Part shown: piece after piece, positions 9,118 to 17,867 of the stretch
Layout: every line of letters begins with the position of its first letter
Position numbering within the stretch: the first letter of the stretch is position 1
Assembly: GCA_044356305.1 (NCBI GenBank)
Contig: JBIKWM010000002.1
Coordinates: forward strand, 232,081 to 296,080
Direction of reading: 5' to 3'
DNA from: JBIKWM01 sp044356305
GTDB lineage: Bacteria > Bacteroidota > Bacteroidia > UBA10329
Length of the DNA stretch: 64,000 nt
The notes under the pieces: generated by a model
Database searches by the model: none
The model's input: only the letters and a program-made list of their open reading frames with translations
What the model was told of the DNA's origin: nothing
Program-made: the position numbers and the translations under genes

Positions 9118-9149
9118 AGGGTTCGGCCTCTTGCCAAAAAAGGGAAACC

Positions 9150-10574
9150 ATGAAGAGAAAAGCGCTGACCCTGTTTGTTATTATGGCCCTTGGGATGGGT
9201 GCCACTGCCCAGAATCCGATATCTACCGAGTGCATCAATGCAGACGACCCGGTTCTCTCGATGCTTGACAGTCTCACGATGGCCAAGTACTTTGCCAGGT
9301 CCAAATTCACTACAGACACACTGAAGCTCAATCACAACAAATGGAAACCGGAGGAGATTCCTACTTTCAGTGATGAGGTCATATCGAAGAGGTTGGCTGC
9401 ATTGGACAAGAAAACGCCTTTCAAATTCACCCTCAACGACCCTGTTAAGGCGTATATCAGGGCATATTCGGTCACGCACCGAGACAAAGTCTCGCGCTTT
9501 CTTGGCCTTGCACAGCTATATTTTCCATTGTTTGAAGAAGTGCTTGACAAGCACGACCTGCCTCTGGAGTTCAAATATCTCGCAGTTGTCGAGTCGGCAC
9601 TGAACCCAGTGGCCCGGTCAAAATCGGGGGCGACAGGCCTGTGGCAGTTTATGTATCGCACGGGGAAAATTTACGACTTGGAAGCCACATCGTATGTAGA
9701 TGAGCGCTGTGACCCCTATCTGGCCACGGAGGCAGCATGTGAGTACTTCAAGTTCCTATATTCCATCTTCAACGACTGGAATCTTGTGTTGGCAGCCTAT
9801 AACGGTGGGCCCGGAACCTTGACGAAAGCTATCAGACGGTCGGGCGGAGAGCGGGACTACTGGAAACTACGGCCATACCTACCGCAGGAGACCGGTGGGT
9901 ATGTTCCCGCATTCATAGCGGTCAACTATGTGATGCATCACGCATCAGACCATAACATTTACCCCCTGGAGCCTGAATTCTTCAATTATGAGCTGGACAC
10001 CGTGAAAGTAAGAAAGCAACTGAGCCTGACGACCTTGGCCAATGTGCTACAGATGGATGTGGCTCAGCTCCTGTTCCTTAACCCGATGTTCCGCAAGGGT
10101 ATCGTTCCGGCATCTGAGAGTGGGATGACCGTTATTCTTCCTAAACACAAATTGGGCATTTATCTGGCCAACGAGGAGAGCATTTACGAGCTTGAACAAG
10201 CGCCAGCACCCGTGGAACTGGTGGTCGATGCAGCACCTCTAAAGGAAGACCGCAAGGTTCACGTTGTGAAAAAAGGCGAAACCTTGAGCAGTATTGCAGC
10301 GCGTTACCGGTGCAATGTGAACGAATTGCGCGATTGGAACGGCCTGTCTGGCAATGCTATTGCTATTGGACAACGAATTGCTGTTTACAGCGATGACCCC
10401 GCACCACAGGCTACCAGCGCACCCAATGGGGAACGGTTCCATACTATACAGAAAGGCGACACCCTGTTCGGGATAGCTAAGGACTACAACATAAGTGTTT
10501 CAGATCTGAAGAAGAAGAGCGGACTCACGGAGCGCAGCACCCTGAGGGTTGGTCAGAGAATCAGGATAGGATGA
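9150..10574 (+). CDS. mltD: Membrane-bound lytic murein transglycosylase D (SLT plus two LysM)
   Basis: It cleaves the glycan strand of peptidoglycan, forming 1,6-anhydro-MurNAc ends. A signal peptide (LTLFVIMALGMGATAQ) is followed by a family 1 SLT domain with the catalytic Glu in AVVESALNP, then SGATGLWQFM and LAAYNGGPG. Two LysM peptidoglycan-binding domains end the protein (VHVVKKGETLSSIAARY and FHTIQKGDTLFGIAKDY). Start at ATG 9150 gives 474 residues and places the signal peptide at the N-terminus. The final TGA overlaps the ATG of the DUF4837 lipoprotein by 4 bp, so the pair is translationally coupled. Confidence 0.94.
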   Translation: MKRKALTLFVIMALGMGATAQNPISTECINADDPVLSMLDSLTMAKYFARSKFTTDTLKLNHNKWKPEEIPTFSDEVISKRLAALDKKTPFKFTLNDPVKAYIRAYSVTHRDKVSRFLGLAQLYFPLFEEVLDKHDLPLEFKYLAVVESALNPVARSKSGATGLWQFMYRTGKIYDLEATSYVDERCDPYLATEAACEYFKFLYSIFNDWNLVLAAYNGGPGTLTKAIRRSGGERDYWKLRPYLPQETGGYVPAFIAVNYVMHHASDHNIYPLEPEFFNYELDTVKVRKQLSLTTLANVLQMDVAQLLFLNPMFRKGIVPASESGMTVILPKHKLGIYLANEESIYELEQAPAPVELVVDAAPLKEDRKVHVVKKGETLSSIAARYRCNVNELRDWNGLSGNAIAIGQRIAVYSDDPAPQATSAPNGERFHTIQKGDTLFGIAKDYNISVSDLKKKSGLTERSTLRVGQRIRIG

Positions 10575-11536
10575 GGCCTTCTTTGATTCTTATTGGGGCC
10601 GCAACCCTAATGGCCGGTTGCGATGCCGATCTGCCATTGCCTTCGGTTACAGGTAAGCAAGGCGAACTGGTAGTGGTATGCGATAAGAAAATGTGGGACA
10701 GCCCGGCCGGTGATACGGTATTCAATCTGTTCACGGCCGATGTATATGGCCTGCCTCAGCCCGAGGCCCTTTTCCGCACCGTGCATGTTGCCCCCGAGTC
10801 TTTCACAAGCATTTTCCGCACGCACCGTAATGTGTTGATACTTACACCCACGAAGGACGGCAAGGGTAGGGTGGAGGTGAGGCGCGATGTGTGGGCCACA
10901 CCGCAGGTGGTGGTGGAGGCTCATTACAAGGATTCCGAGGGTCTTATTCGCCTCATGCAACAGGCAGAACAGCGCGTGAAGGCCCAATTGCTCAATGCCG
11001 AGGCCGAGCGGGTGAAGGTGAGTTATTCAGCACAACTGGAAGAGGGTCTCATGCCCGTTCTGGCAGATTATCGTATAAGTATGGCAATACCGAAAGGATA
11101 CAAATTGGTGAAACGGGAGGCCGATATGTGCTGGCTGCGCTACGACAGCGAAAAGGTGAATCAGAGCATTATCGTATTTAGGGAGAAAGTCAATGGCGAT
11201 GTGGCAATGTTGCCAGATTCGCTCATAGTAGCGGCCGACCGAATGGGCCGAAAGCATGTGCCCGGCCCGGACCCCGAAACGCACATGAGCATCTACAGGG
11301 AGTATCCGCCAATGACCACCGATATCGAGCTGGCCGGGCAGAAAGCGGTTAGACAAGTAGGTCTGTGGCGCGTAGATGGGGCTATGATGGGAGGCCCTTT
11401 TGTGCATTATGCTGTGAATGACATTGAGCGCGGTCACACACTGCATCTGTTCGCGCTTGTATTTGCCCCGGCCGAAGAGAAGCGGAATCTCGTGCTTCAG
11501 GTTGATGCGATCATCAAGAGCATGAGTTGGCTCTGA
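10571..11536 (+). CDS. DUF4837 family lipoprotein
   Basis: The N-terminus is a lipoprotein signal with lipobox LMAGC (cysteine near residue 17). The 321-residue body matches my recollection of DUF4837, a Bacteroidota-specific family of unknown function. Features include the early strand GKQGELVVVCDKKMW and the repeated Trp/Tyr-rich strands near the end. Its start overlaps the mltD stop (ATGA), so it is probably made together with MltD at the cell envelope and may affect peptidoglycan turnover; that role is only inferred from context. It converges with pyrG, with just 6 bp between the stops. Confidence 0.8.
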   Translation: MRPSLILIGAATLMAGCDADLPLPSVTGKQGELVVVCDKKMWDSPAGDTVFNLFTADVYGLPQPEALFRTVHVAPESFTSIFRTHRNVLILTPTKDGKGRVEVRRDVWATPQVVVEAHYKDSEGLIRLMQQAEQRVKAQLLNAEAERVKVSYSAQLEEGLMPVLADYRISMAIPKGYKLVKREADMCWLRYDSEKVNQSIIVFREKVNGDVAMLPDSLIVAADRMGRKHVPGPDPETHMSIYREYPPMTTDIELAGQKAVRQVGLWRVDGAMMGGPFVHYAVNDIERGHTLHLFALVFAPAEEKRNLVLQVDAIIKSMSWL

Positions 11537-11542
11537 GGCACT

Positions 11543-13156
11543 TTATCCGCGGGCCTCAAACAGTGCAGCCTCCACGAAGCGAACGAAGAGAGGGTGCGGG
11601 TTCTGCACAGTACTGCGGTATTCGGGGTGAAACTGCACACCGATGAACCAGGGATGGTTCTTCAATTCGACCACCTCGACAAGATTACTATCAGGATTTA
11701 TACCAGAGGCAAGCATGCCCGCGGCCTCGTACTGCGCGATAAAGGCGTTGTTGAATTCGTAGCGGTGGCGGTGCCGTTCGCGCACAGTCGTCTCGGCATA
11801 CACCGCAGCGGCCCTTGATCCCTTTTTGAGCTTGCACGGATAACCACCCAGTCGCATAGTGCCGCCTTTACGGGTTATCTGTTTCTGTTCTTCCATAAAG
11901 TCAATTACCGGATGTGGGGTGTCACTATCCATCTCTGTGCTGTTGGCGTGCGCCAGCCCCAGCACATTACGGGCGTATTCGATAACCGCGCATTGCATGC
12001 CCAGACAGATACCGAAAAACGGCACTTTCTGCTCTCGGGCGTAGCGCACAGCTGTGATCTTGCCCTCAATGCCTCGATCACCGAATCCCGGGGCCACCAG
12101 TATGCCCTTCATACCGCGCAGTTTGGCATGTACTGTTTCGGGGGTAATGCTCTCGCTGTGTATCCAGTGCACGTTAACGCGGCACTCGTTTGCCACACCA
12201 GCGTGAATGAATGCCTCGGCAATGCTCTTGTAGGCGTCTTTCAGCTCCACATACTTCCCTACCAGCGCTATATCCACCTCGTGCACCGGATTCTTCAGCA
12301 CTCCCAGAAATTGTTTCCACGCAGTCAGATCAGGCTCAGCCTTAGCCGGCATCTTAAGTTTTGCCAGCACCACGGTGTCAAGCTTCTCCTTGTGCATCAG
12401 CAAGGGGACATCGTAGATCGTCTCGGCATCGATGCTCTCTATCACCGCGTTCACATTCACATTGCAGAAAAGGGCAATTTTCCTTTTCTGATCCTCCGGA
12501 ATCTTGCGGTCGGCCCGGCAGACCAATATGTCGGGCTGTACCCCGCTCTCAAGCAGGGTCTTCACCGAATGCTGGGTGGGCTTGGTCTTCAGCTCTCCGG
12601 TAGTGGGCAGATAGGGCAGCAATGTGAGGTGTATCACCAGGCAATTGTTAGGTCCCAGGTCCCATCGCAACTGGCGGACCGCCTCTATGTATGGCAATGA
12701 CTCGATGTCGCCCACTGTGCCACCGATCTCAGTGATCACGAGATCATAATTTCCTGTCTCGCCCAACAGGCATATTCTACGTTTTATCTCATCGGTGATA
12801 TGCGGAATAATCTGTACAGTCTTGCCCAGATAGGCGCCTTCGCGCTCGCGGTTGATTACGTGCTGATATATGCGACCAGTGGTCACATTGTTGTCCTGGC
12901 TGGTGGGCACGTTGAGGTACCTCTCGTAGTGCCCGAGGTCGAGGTCGGTCTCAGCACCATCATCGGTCACAAAGCACTCGCCATGCTCATAGGGGTTGAG
13001 CGTACCGGGGTCGACATTGATGTAAGGGTCCAGTTTCTGAATGGTGACGCTGTGCCCACGGGCCTGCAGCAATTTGGCGAGCGAGGCCGAGACGATGCCC
13101 TTTCCGAGGCTCGAAGTGACCCCACCGGTCACGAAAATGTACTTGGTTCCGGGCAT
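11543..13156 (-). CDS. pyrG: CTP synthase
   Basis: Converts UTP, ATP and glutamine to CTP. The N-terminal synthetase domain begins YIFVTGGVTSSLGKGI (P-loop) and has KLDPYINVDPGTLNP. The C-terminal class I glutamine amidotransferase domain has the nucleophile elbow GICLGMQ (Cys) and the His-Glu pair in VQFHPEYRS. Length 537 is standard. The ATG is 25 bp below a TAGATTTG promoter element. It is the last gene of the minus-strand series typA, ACP, pyrG, separated from the ACP gene by about 100 bp, so it may be read from its own promoter. Confidence 0.97.
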   Translation of the reverse strand: MPGTKYIFVTGGVTSSLGKGIVSASLAKLLQARGHSVTIQKLDPYINVDPGTLNPYEHGECFVTDDGAETDLDLGHYERYLNVPTSQDNNVTTGRIYQHVINREREGAYLGKTVQIIPHITDEIKRRICLLGETGNYDLVITEIGGTVGDIESLPYIEAVRQLRWDLGPNNCLVIHLTLLPYLPTTGELKTKPTQHSVKTLLESGVQPDILVCRADRKIPEDQKRKIALFCNVNVNAVIESIDAETIYDVPLLMHKEKLDTVVLAKLKMPAKAEPDLTAWKQFLGVLKNPVHEVDIALVGKYVELKDAYKSIAEAFIHAGVANECRVNVHWIHSESITPETVHAKLRGMKGILVAPGFGDRGIEGKITAVRYAREQKVPFFGICLGMQCAVIEYARNVLGLAHANSTEMDSDTPHPVIDFMEEQKQITRKGGTMRLGGYPCKLKKGSRAAAVYAETTVRERHRHRYEFNNAFIAQYEAAGMLASGINPDSNLVEVVELKNHPWFIGVQFHPEYRSTVQNPHPLFVRFVEAALFEARG

Positions 13157-13181
13157 GATTATCTTGGATATGACCGGGGGT

Positions 13182-13189
13182 CAAATCTA
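13182..13189 (-). promoter_or_regulatory. -7 promoter element TAGATTTG for pyrG
   Basis: Exact TAnnTTTG on the minus strand, 25 bp before the pyrG ATG. A TTGG that could act as the -33 box lies about 21 bp upstream. Confidence 0.55.
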
Positions 13190-13258
13190 ATATAGGGCCA
13201 CGCGGTGCGACCAACGCAGATCAGTCAAATAGCCCTATAGTTGCTGACAGGCTATGGC

Positions 13259-13519
13259 TCAGGTCCGGTTGGCCTCGATATAATCGGCCATGGTGCGCAC
13301 AGAGTAGAACACCTCTTTCCCGCGCTTGGGGTCATCGAGCTTAACCTTATACTCCTTGTCCATCAGCACAATGAGCTCCAAAGCATCGATGCTGTCGAGG
13401 CCCAGCCCGTCACCGAACAGGGCCGCCTCGCTGTCAATATCGGCTGGGGAGATGTCCTCAAGGTTGAGAGTCTCGATTATCTGATTCTTCAGGCTCTCCT
13501 CAAGCTGTGCTGATGCCAT
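13259..13519 (-). CDS. Stand-alone acyl carrier protein
   Basis: An 86-residue phosphopantetheine-binding protein with the attachment motif GLDSIDALEL (Ser in DSID). The wording GDGLGLDSIDALELIVLM resembles ACPs of secondary lipid or aryl-polyene/flexirubin type clusters more than the housekeeping AcpP (DSLDTVEL). No ketosynthase, acyltransferase or other partner gene is next to it, so its pathway cannot be assigned. The start at 13519 is the first ATG in the homologous part; a longer frame upstream overlaps intergenic DNA. It lies between typA and pyrG on the same strand. Confidence 0.88.
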   Translation of the reverse strand: MASAQLEESLKNQIIETLNLEDISPADIDSEAALFGDGLGLDSIDALELIVLMDKEYKVKLDDPKRGKEVFYSVRTMADYIEANRT

Positions 13520-13616
13520 GGTGGGGCGTGTGAGTAAGGTCTGTTTAAGTTCTGTGCAAGGATACGGACGGGCAGGGCAAGCAACAAGGAAATGGGGGTC
13601 ACGAATAATGGCAGTC

Positions 13617-15416
13617 TTACTTGCCGCCACGCTTACGCTCGTGCTCTTTCAGCAAAATCTTGCGCAGGCGGATGCTCTTAGGGGTCACTTCAACATATTC
13701 ATCTTCCATGATGTACTCAAGGGCCTCTTCGAGCGAGAACCTCCGGGCGGGGGCAATGCGCAGTTTCTCATCGGTGCCCGATGCCCGTATGTTCGTCAGT
13801 TTCTTGGTCTTGGTGAGGTTAACCACGAGGTCGCCCGCGCGGTTATTCTCGCCACATACCTGACCCTCGTAAATCTCTTCGCCCGGATCGATGAAGAAGA
13901 ACCCGCGGTCTTGCAGGTTATTGATGCTATATGGAATGGCAGTTCCCATCTCCATACTGATGAGCGAACCGTTCTGACGGCCAGGGATATCGCCTTTCCA
14001 TGGCTGATATTCCGCAAAGCGGTGGTTCATGATTGCCTCGCCTGCAGTGGCCGTAAGCAGGTTGTTGCGCAACCCGATCAACCCGCGCGATGGCATCATG
14101 AACTCCAAAATCATTCGGTCGCCCTTGGGGCCCATGTTCACCAGTTCGCCTTTGCGCAGCGTCACCATTTCAATGGCTTTGCCGTGAACAGACTCTGGAA
14201 GGTCGATGGTCAGCTCCTCTATGGGCTCGCATTTCACCCCGTTTATCTCGCGGACTATGACCTGGGGCTGGCCTATCTGTAATTCGTAGCCCTCTCTGCG
14301 CATGGTCTCAATAAGTATGCTCAGGTGCAGCACACCTCGACCATAAACAAGGAAAGAATCGGCACTGCCAGTGGTCTCCATGCGCATGGCAAGATTCTTT
14401 TCCAGCTCTTTTTCCAAACGCTCGCGAACGTGGCGCGAGGTTACAAATTTGCCTTCGCGCCCAAAGAACGGTGAGTCGTTGATAGTGAACAACATGCTCA
14501 TTGTAGGCTCATCGATGCTGATGGGCGGCAGCGCCTGTGGATTCTCCGGATCGGTCACTGTATCACCTATCTCAAACCCATCTAGGCCAACAATGGCGCA
14601 GATATCGCCCGCCTGCACCTCATCCACCTTAACTTTTCCCAATCCCTCGAAGAGATAAAGTTCTTTAAGTCGGTGTTTCTGGATAGTACCATCGCGCTTT
14701 ACCAGCGCCACCTGCTGGCCGGCCTTAATGGTGCCGCGCATGAGCCTGCCAATGGCGATGCGGCCGATATAAGGCGAATGGTCGAGCGATGTGACCTGCA
14801 ACTGCAGAACCCCTTGGCCTGTGCTAGGCGGTGGTATGTGCTTGATGATGGTCTCCATCAGGAAGTTGATGTCCGTGGTCGGGGTCTTCCAATCCTCTGC
14901 CATCCAGAACTGTTTGGCGCTGCCGAACACGGTAGGGAAATCGAGCTGTTCTTCGGTTGCCCCGAGGTTGAACATGAGGTCGAACACCAGTTCCTGTGCC
15001 TCATCGGGCGTGCAGTTCGGCTTGTCCACCTTATTCACCACCACAATGGGTTTCAGTCCGAGCTGAAGTGCCTTTTGCAACACGAAGCGCGTCTGTGGCA
15101 TCGGCCCTTCAAACGCATCTACCAGTAGCAGTACCCCATCAGACATGTTGAGAACCCGCTCCACCTCGCCCCCGAAATCGCTGTGGCCTGGCGTGTCAAT
15201 GATGTTGATCTTAACATCCTTCCAGCGCAGCGCCGCATTCTTCGATAGGATGGTTATTCCGCGCTCTCGCTCTAGTTCGTTGCTGTCCATGATCAGCTCA
15301 CCGGGCCGCTCGTGGTCCTTGAAAACGCTCCCGGCCTGTAGCATGCGGTCCACCAGCGTGGTCTTCCCGTGGTCAACGTGTGCTATGATGGCGATATTCC
15401 GAATGTGCTGATTCAT
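13617..15416 (-). CDS. typA: Ribosome-associated translational GTPase TypA/BipA
   Basis: TypA is an EF-G-like GTPase that binds the 70S ribosome and helps 50S assembly and stress growth. The sequence shows the G1 loop AHVDHGKTT, switch residues RGITI, G3 DTPGHSDFG, G4 NKVDK, then the EF-G domain III-like part and the TypA-specific C-terminal domain. Length 599 is normal. Start is the ATG at 15416. An in-frame ATG at 15446 lies inside the -7 promoter element and cannot be used. The leader between promoter and start contains a strong hairpin. Confidence 0.95.
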   Translation of the reverse strand: MNQHIRNIAIIAHVDHGKTTLVDRMLQAGSVFKDHERPGELIMDSNELERERGITILSKNAALRWKDVKINIIDTPGHSDFGGEVERVLNMSDGVLLLVDAFEGPMPQTRFVLQKALQLGLKPIVVVNKVDKPNCTPDEAQELVFDLMFNLGATEEQLDFPTVFGSAKQFWMAEDWKTPTTDINFLMETIIKHIPPPSTGQGVLQLQVTSLDHSPYIGRIAIGRLMRGTIKAGQQVALVKRDGTIQKHRLKELYLFEGLGKVKVDEVQAGDICAIVGLDGFEIGDTVTDPENPQALPPISIDEPTMSMLFTINDSPFFGREGKFVTSRHVRERLEKELEKNLAMRMETTGSADSFLVYGRGVLHLSILIETMRREGYELQIGQPQVIVREINGVKCEPIEELTIDLPESVHGKAIEMVTLRKGELVNMGPKGDRMILEFMMPSRGLIGLRNNLLTATAGEAIMNHRFAEYQPWKGDIPGRQNGSLISMEMGTAIPYSINNLQDRGFFFIDPGEEIYEGQVCGENNRAGDLVVNLTKTKKLTNIRASGTDEKLRIAPARRFSLEEALEYIMEDEYVEVTPKSIRLRKILLKEHERKRGGK

Positions 15417-15423
15417 AGGTAAG

Positions 15424-15440
15424 GCCCCTTTTTTTGGGGC
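15424..15440 (-). promoter_or_regulatory. Leader hairpin just upstream of typA
   Basis: On the minus strand GCCCC, seven A residues and GGGGC form a 5-bp GC-only hairpin. It lies entirely within the short predicted typA leader (TSS near 15440, ATG at 15416), ending 7 bp before the start codon, where it could slow ribosome loading. A regulatory effect is inferred. Confidence 0.4.
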
Positions 15441-15443
15441 GTG

Positions 15444-15451
15444 CAAAGGTA
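15444..15451 (-). promoter_or_regulatory. -7 promoter element TACCTTTG for typA
   Basis: Exact TAnnTTTG on the minus strand, followed by GCAC, 27 bp before the typA ATG. The predicted transcript starts near 15440. Confidence 0.6.
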
Positions 15452-15527
15452 GCTTTCTGCACCTTTGGCCCGACCGTGGGCCGGTGGCCTTTCTTCTGAT
15501 GGGACATTAAGGGTATTGATCAAAGGA

Positions 15528-15836
15528 ATGATTGACCGCTCAACACTCGTATTTGCGGCCGTTGGCACGCTGGCCGTTGGCTTTCTCATGACAGTGCGGC
15601 AATGGCCCGGTATGCAGGTGCCTGCCGTGTTGGGGGCCGCCACCACATTGTGGTTCTATGGTAATAAGGCGTGGGCCGAGCGTAGCACGGACGTTGCTTC
15701 CATTGCCCGTCACATTATGGTCGCCACCCTTGTTTTGTCGGTGCCGCTCAGGGCCTTCGGGTCAAGCCTGGGTCTTGGTGCCCTGCTGTTGGCAGTATTG
15801 GCGTTCTTTGTGTGGTTGGCCGCGATCATGAGGTGA
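15528..15836 (+). CDS. Small four-helix membrane protein, unknown
   Basis: A 102-residue hydrophobic protein with about four transmembrane segments (STLVFAAVGTLAVGFLM, VPAVLGAATTLWFYG, IMVATLVLSVPLRAFG and ALLLAVLAFFVWLAAIM). I do not recognise a family with certainty; GldL-like or DUF-type inner-membrane proteins look similar. The start at ATG 15528 removes a poorly conserved basic extension that would begin at 15465, close to the divergent typA promoter. It sits alone between typA and the flavoprotein gene. No function is claimed. Confidence 0.6.
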   Translation: MIDRSTLVFAAVGTLAVGFLMTVRQWPGMQVPAVLGAATTLWFYGNKAWAERSTDVASIARHIMVATLVLSVPLRAFGSSLGLGALLLAVLAFFVWLAAIMR

Positions 15837-15964
15837 TTTCAGCGTAGATGTTTGTCTGATCTTGGTTTTGCGGAGCATTAGCCTAAGAGGCGCATAATAG
15901 GGCGACAATCTCTTTGCACCGATCAGATATTTACCCAAACTTGCACGAGCAATAGAAAGCACAC

Positions 15965-17752
15965 TTGGAACCTACCGACATAAAGAACCCCGAGTACTTC
16001 CACAAGGTGGTTGACTGCCAACATGCATGCCCGGCACACACGCCTGTACCTGAGTACATCCGTCTGATTGCTGACGGGAAGTATGACGAGGCGTACATGA
16101 TAAACTGGGACTCGAACGTGTTTCCAGGTGTGCTTGGCCGCACATGCGACCGCCCCTGCGAGCCCGCCTGCCGGAGAGGCAGGGTAGAGGAGGAGCCGGT
16201 GGCAATCTGCCGCCTCAAGCGCGTGGCGGCCGACAACAAGGACAGCGTCAGGCACCTGATGCCGCAGGGGCCTTTTCCGTCAAACGGAAAGAAGATTGCC
16301 CTGATAGGGGGCGGGCCTGCATCGCTCACGGTGGCCCGCGACCTTGCTCCTTTGGGTTACGAGATTCACCTGTACGATGATCAGCGCAAGGGCGGTGGTT
16401 TCATGCGCAGTCAGATCCCAAGTTTCCGCCTGCCCGAAACGGTCCTTGACGAAGAGGTGAACTACGTGCTCGATCTGGGCATTCACACCCATTTCAATAG
16501 TTATGTCAAGAGCCTGAAGGAGGTTTTGGCCGTTGGGTACGATGCTGTATTTGTGGGCACAGGTGCCCCACGTGGCCGCGACCTTAACTTGCCTGGTCGC
16601 GAAGAGGGAAAGGCCAACATACACATCGGCATCAATTGGCTGAGTAGCGTGGCGTTTGAGCACACAAAGAGTATCGGCAAACGAGTGATAGTTCTGGGCG
16701 GTGGCAATACGGCCATGGACTGCTGCCGTACTGCCCGCAGGCTGGGAGGCGAACAGGTGAAAGTGGTGGTGCGCAGCCCCTTTGCCGAGATGAAGGCCAG
16801 CCCATGGGAAAAGGAGGATGCCATGCACGAGGACATCCCCATCATTGATAATCACGTACCGAAATCGGTGGTTGTTAAGGAAGGGCGCCTGACTGGAATG
16901 ACCTTCGAGAAGGTGCATGCCGTTTATGAGGACGGGAGGCGCAAACTGGTACCGACCGGTGAGCCAGATGTTTTCATCGAGGCTGATGATGTGCTGGTGG
17001 CCATCGGTCAGGAGAACAGTTTCCCTTGGATAGAGCGCGATTTGGGCATGGAGTTCGACAAGTGGGAGATGCCCGTGGTGAACGAGACCACCTTTCAGAG
17101 CACACTGCATAAGGTGTTTTTTGGGGGTGATGCGGCCTTCGGGCCCAAGAATGTGATCACAGCGGTGGCCCATGGGCATCAGGCAGCCATATCCATGCAT
17201 CTCTTTTGCGAAGGAAAGGACCTCTTGGCCGACCGCCCAGATCCCATGGTGAACCTCGTGAGCATGAAAATGGGCATACACGAGTGGGCCTACGACAACG
17301 ATGTGACCACCGATAAGCGCTTTGTGGTACCTCAGGCCGAAAAGAAACTCACCCTCAGTGACCGAAAAAAGGAAGTGGAACTGGGTTTTGACCCGCTAAC
17401 AGGGTTTAAAGAGGCCGAGCGCTGCCTCAATTGCGATGTGCAGACCGTGTTCACTACCAGCAAATGCATTGAGTGTGATGCCTGTGTGGACATCTGCCCC
17501 ACAGCCTGTATCAACTTTGTGGAAGATGGCGAGGAGATGGACCTGCGCAGCCGATTGAAGGCCCCGGCCACAGAGCTGACCCAAGATCTTTACGTCAGTT
17601 CAAAACTGCCCACTCAACGCGTAATGGTGAAAGACGAGAACGTGTGTCTGCATTGCGGCCTCTGTGCTGAACGCTGCCCAACCTCGGCCTGGGACATGCA
17701 GAAGTTCTTTTACAACGTGACGAAGACGCACCACGGTTGTGTAGTGGTTTAG
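15965..17752 (+). CDS. GltD-like FAD/Fe-S oxidoreductase with C-terminal ferredoxin domain
   Basis: The only start is TTG at 15965, since an in-frame TAG precedes it at 15953. N-terminal cysteines (CQHACPAHTPVPEYI, then CDRPCEPAC) form the Fe-S helical domain of glutamate-synthase small subunits. The FAD GxGxxG site is KIALIGGGPASLTVA and the NAD(P) site VIVLGGGNTAMDC. The C-terminus carries two 4Fe-4S ferredoxin clusters (CIECDACVDICPTAC and CLHCGLCAERCPTSAW). This layout is known for proteins that feed electrons to or from 2-oxoacid:ferredoxin oxidoreductases or act as NADPH:ferredoxin enzymes. No partner oxidoreductase is adjacent, so the exact reaction is open. Confidence 0.88.
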   Translation: MEPTDIKNPEYFHKVVDCQHACPAHTPVPEYIRLIADGKYDEAYMINWDSNVFPGVLGRTCDRPCEPACRRGRVEEEPVAICRLKRVAADNKDSVRHLMPQGPFPSNGKKIALIGGGPASLTVARDLAPLGYEIHLYDDQRKGGGFMRSQIPSFRLPETVLDEEVNYVLDLGIHTHFNSYVKSLKEVLAVGYDAVFVGTGAPRGRDLNLPGREEGKANIHIGINWLSSVAFEHTKSIGKRVIVLGGGNTAMDCCRTARRLGGEQVKVVVRSPFAEMKASPWEKEDAMHEDIPIIDNHVPKSVVVKEGRLTGMTFEKVHAVYEDGRRKLVPTGEPDVFIEADDVLVAIGQENSFPWIERDLGMEFDKWEMPVVNETTFQSTLHKVFFGGDAAFGPKNVITAVAHGHQAAISMHLFCEGKDLLADRPDPMVNLVSMKMGIHEWAYDNDVTTDKRFVVPQAEKKLTLSDRKKEVELGFDPLTGFKEAERCLNCDVQTVFTTSKCIECDACVDICPTACINFVEDGEEMDLRSRLKAPATELTQDLYVSSKLPTQRVMVKDENVCLHCGLCAERCPTSAWDMQKFFYNVTKTHHGCVVV

Positions 17753-17818
17753 AACATCGGATTTAGCCGCCTCAATGCGGTATTGCCCAGCGCAATAAAA
17801 AGAGAAGGAATAAAAAAA

Positions 17819-17848
17819 GCCTCCGCAGCAATGCGGAGGCTTTTCTTT
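17819..17848. terminator. Bidirectional rho-independent terminator
   Basis: A 9-bp stem GCCTCCGCA / TGCGGAGGC with GCAA loop is followed by TTTTCTTT on the + strand and preceded by AAAAAAA, so it works in both directions. It lies between the convergent flavoprotein and T9SS-cargo genes. Confidence 0.92.
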
Positions 17849-17867
17849 ATAATGGAGGTCTAGATGG

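Noticed and set aside
12987..13214. Frame overlapping the pyrG start on the minus strand
   Set aside because: Out of frame with pyrG and contains its promoter and start.
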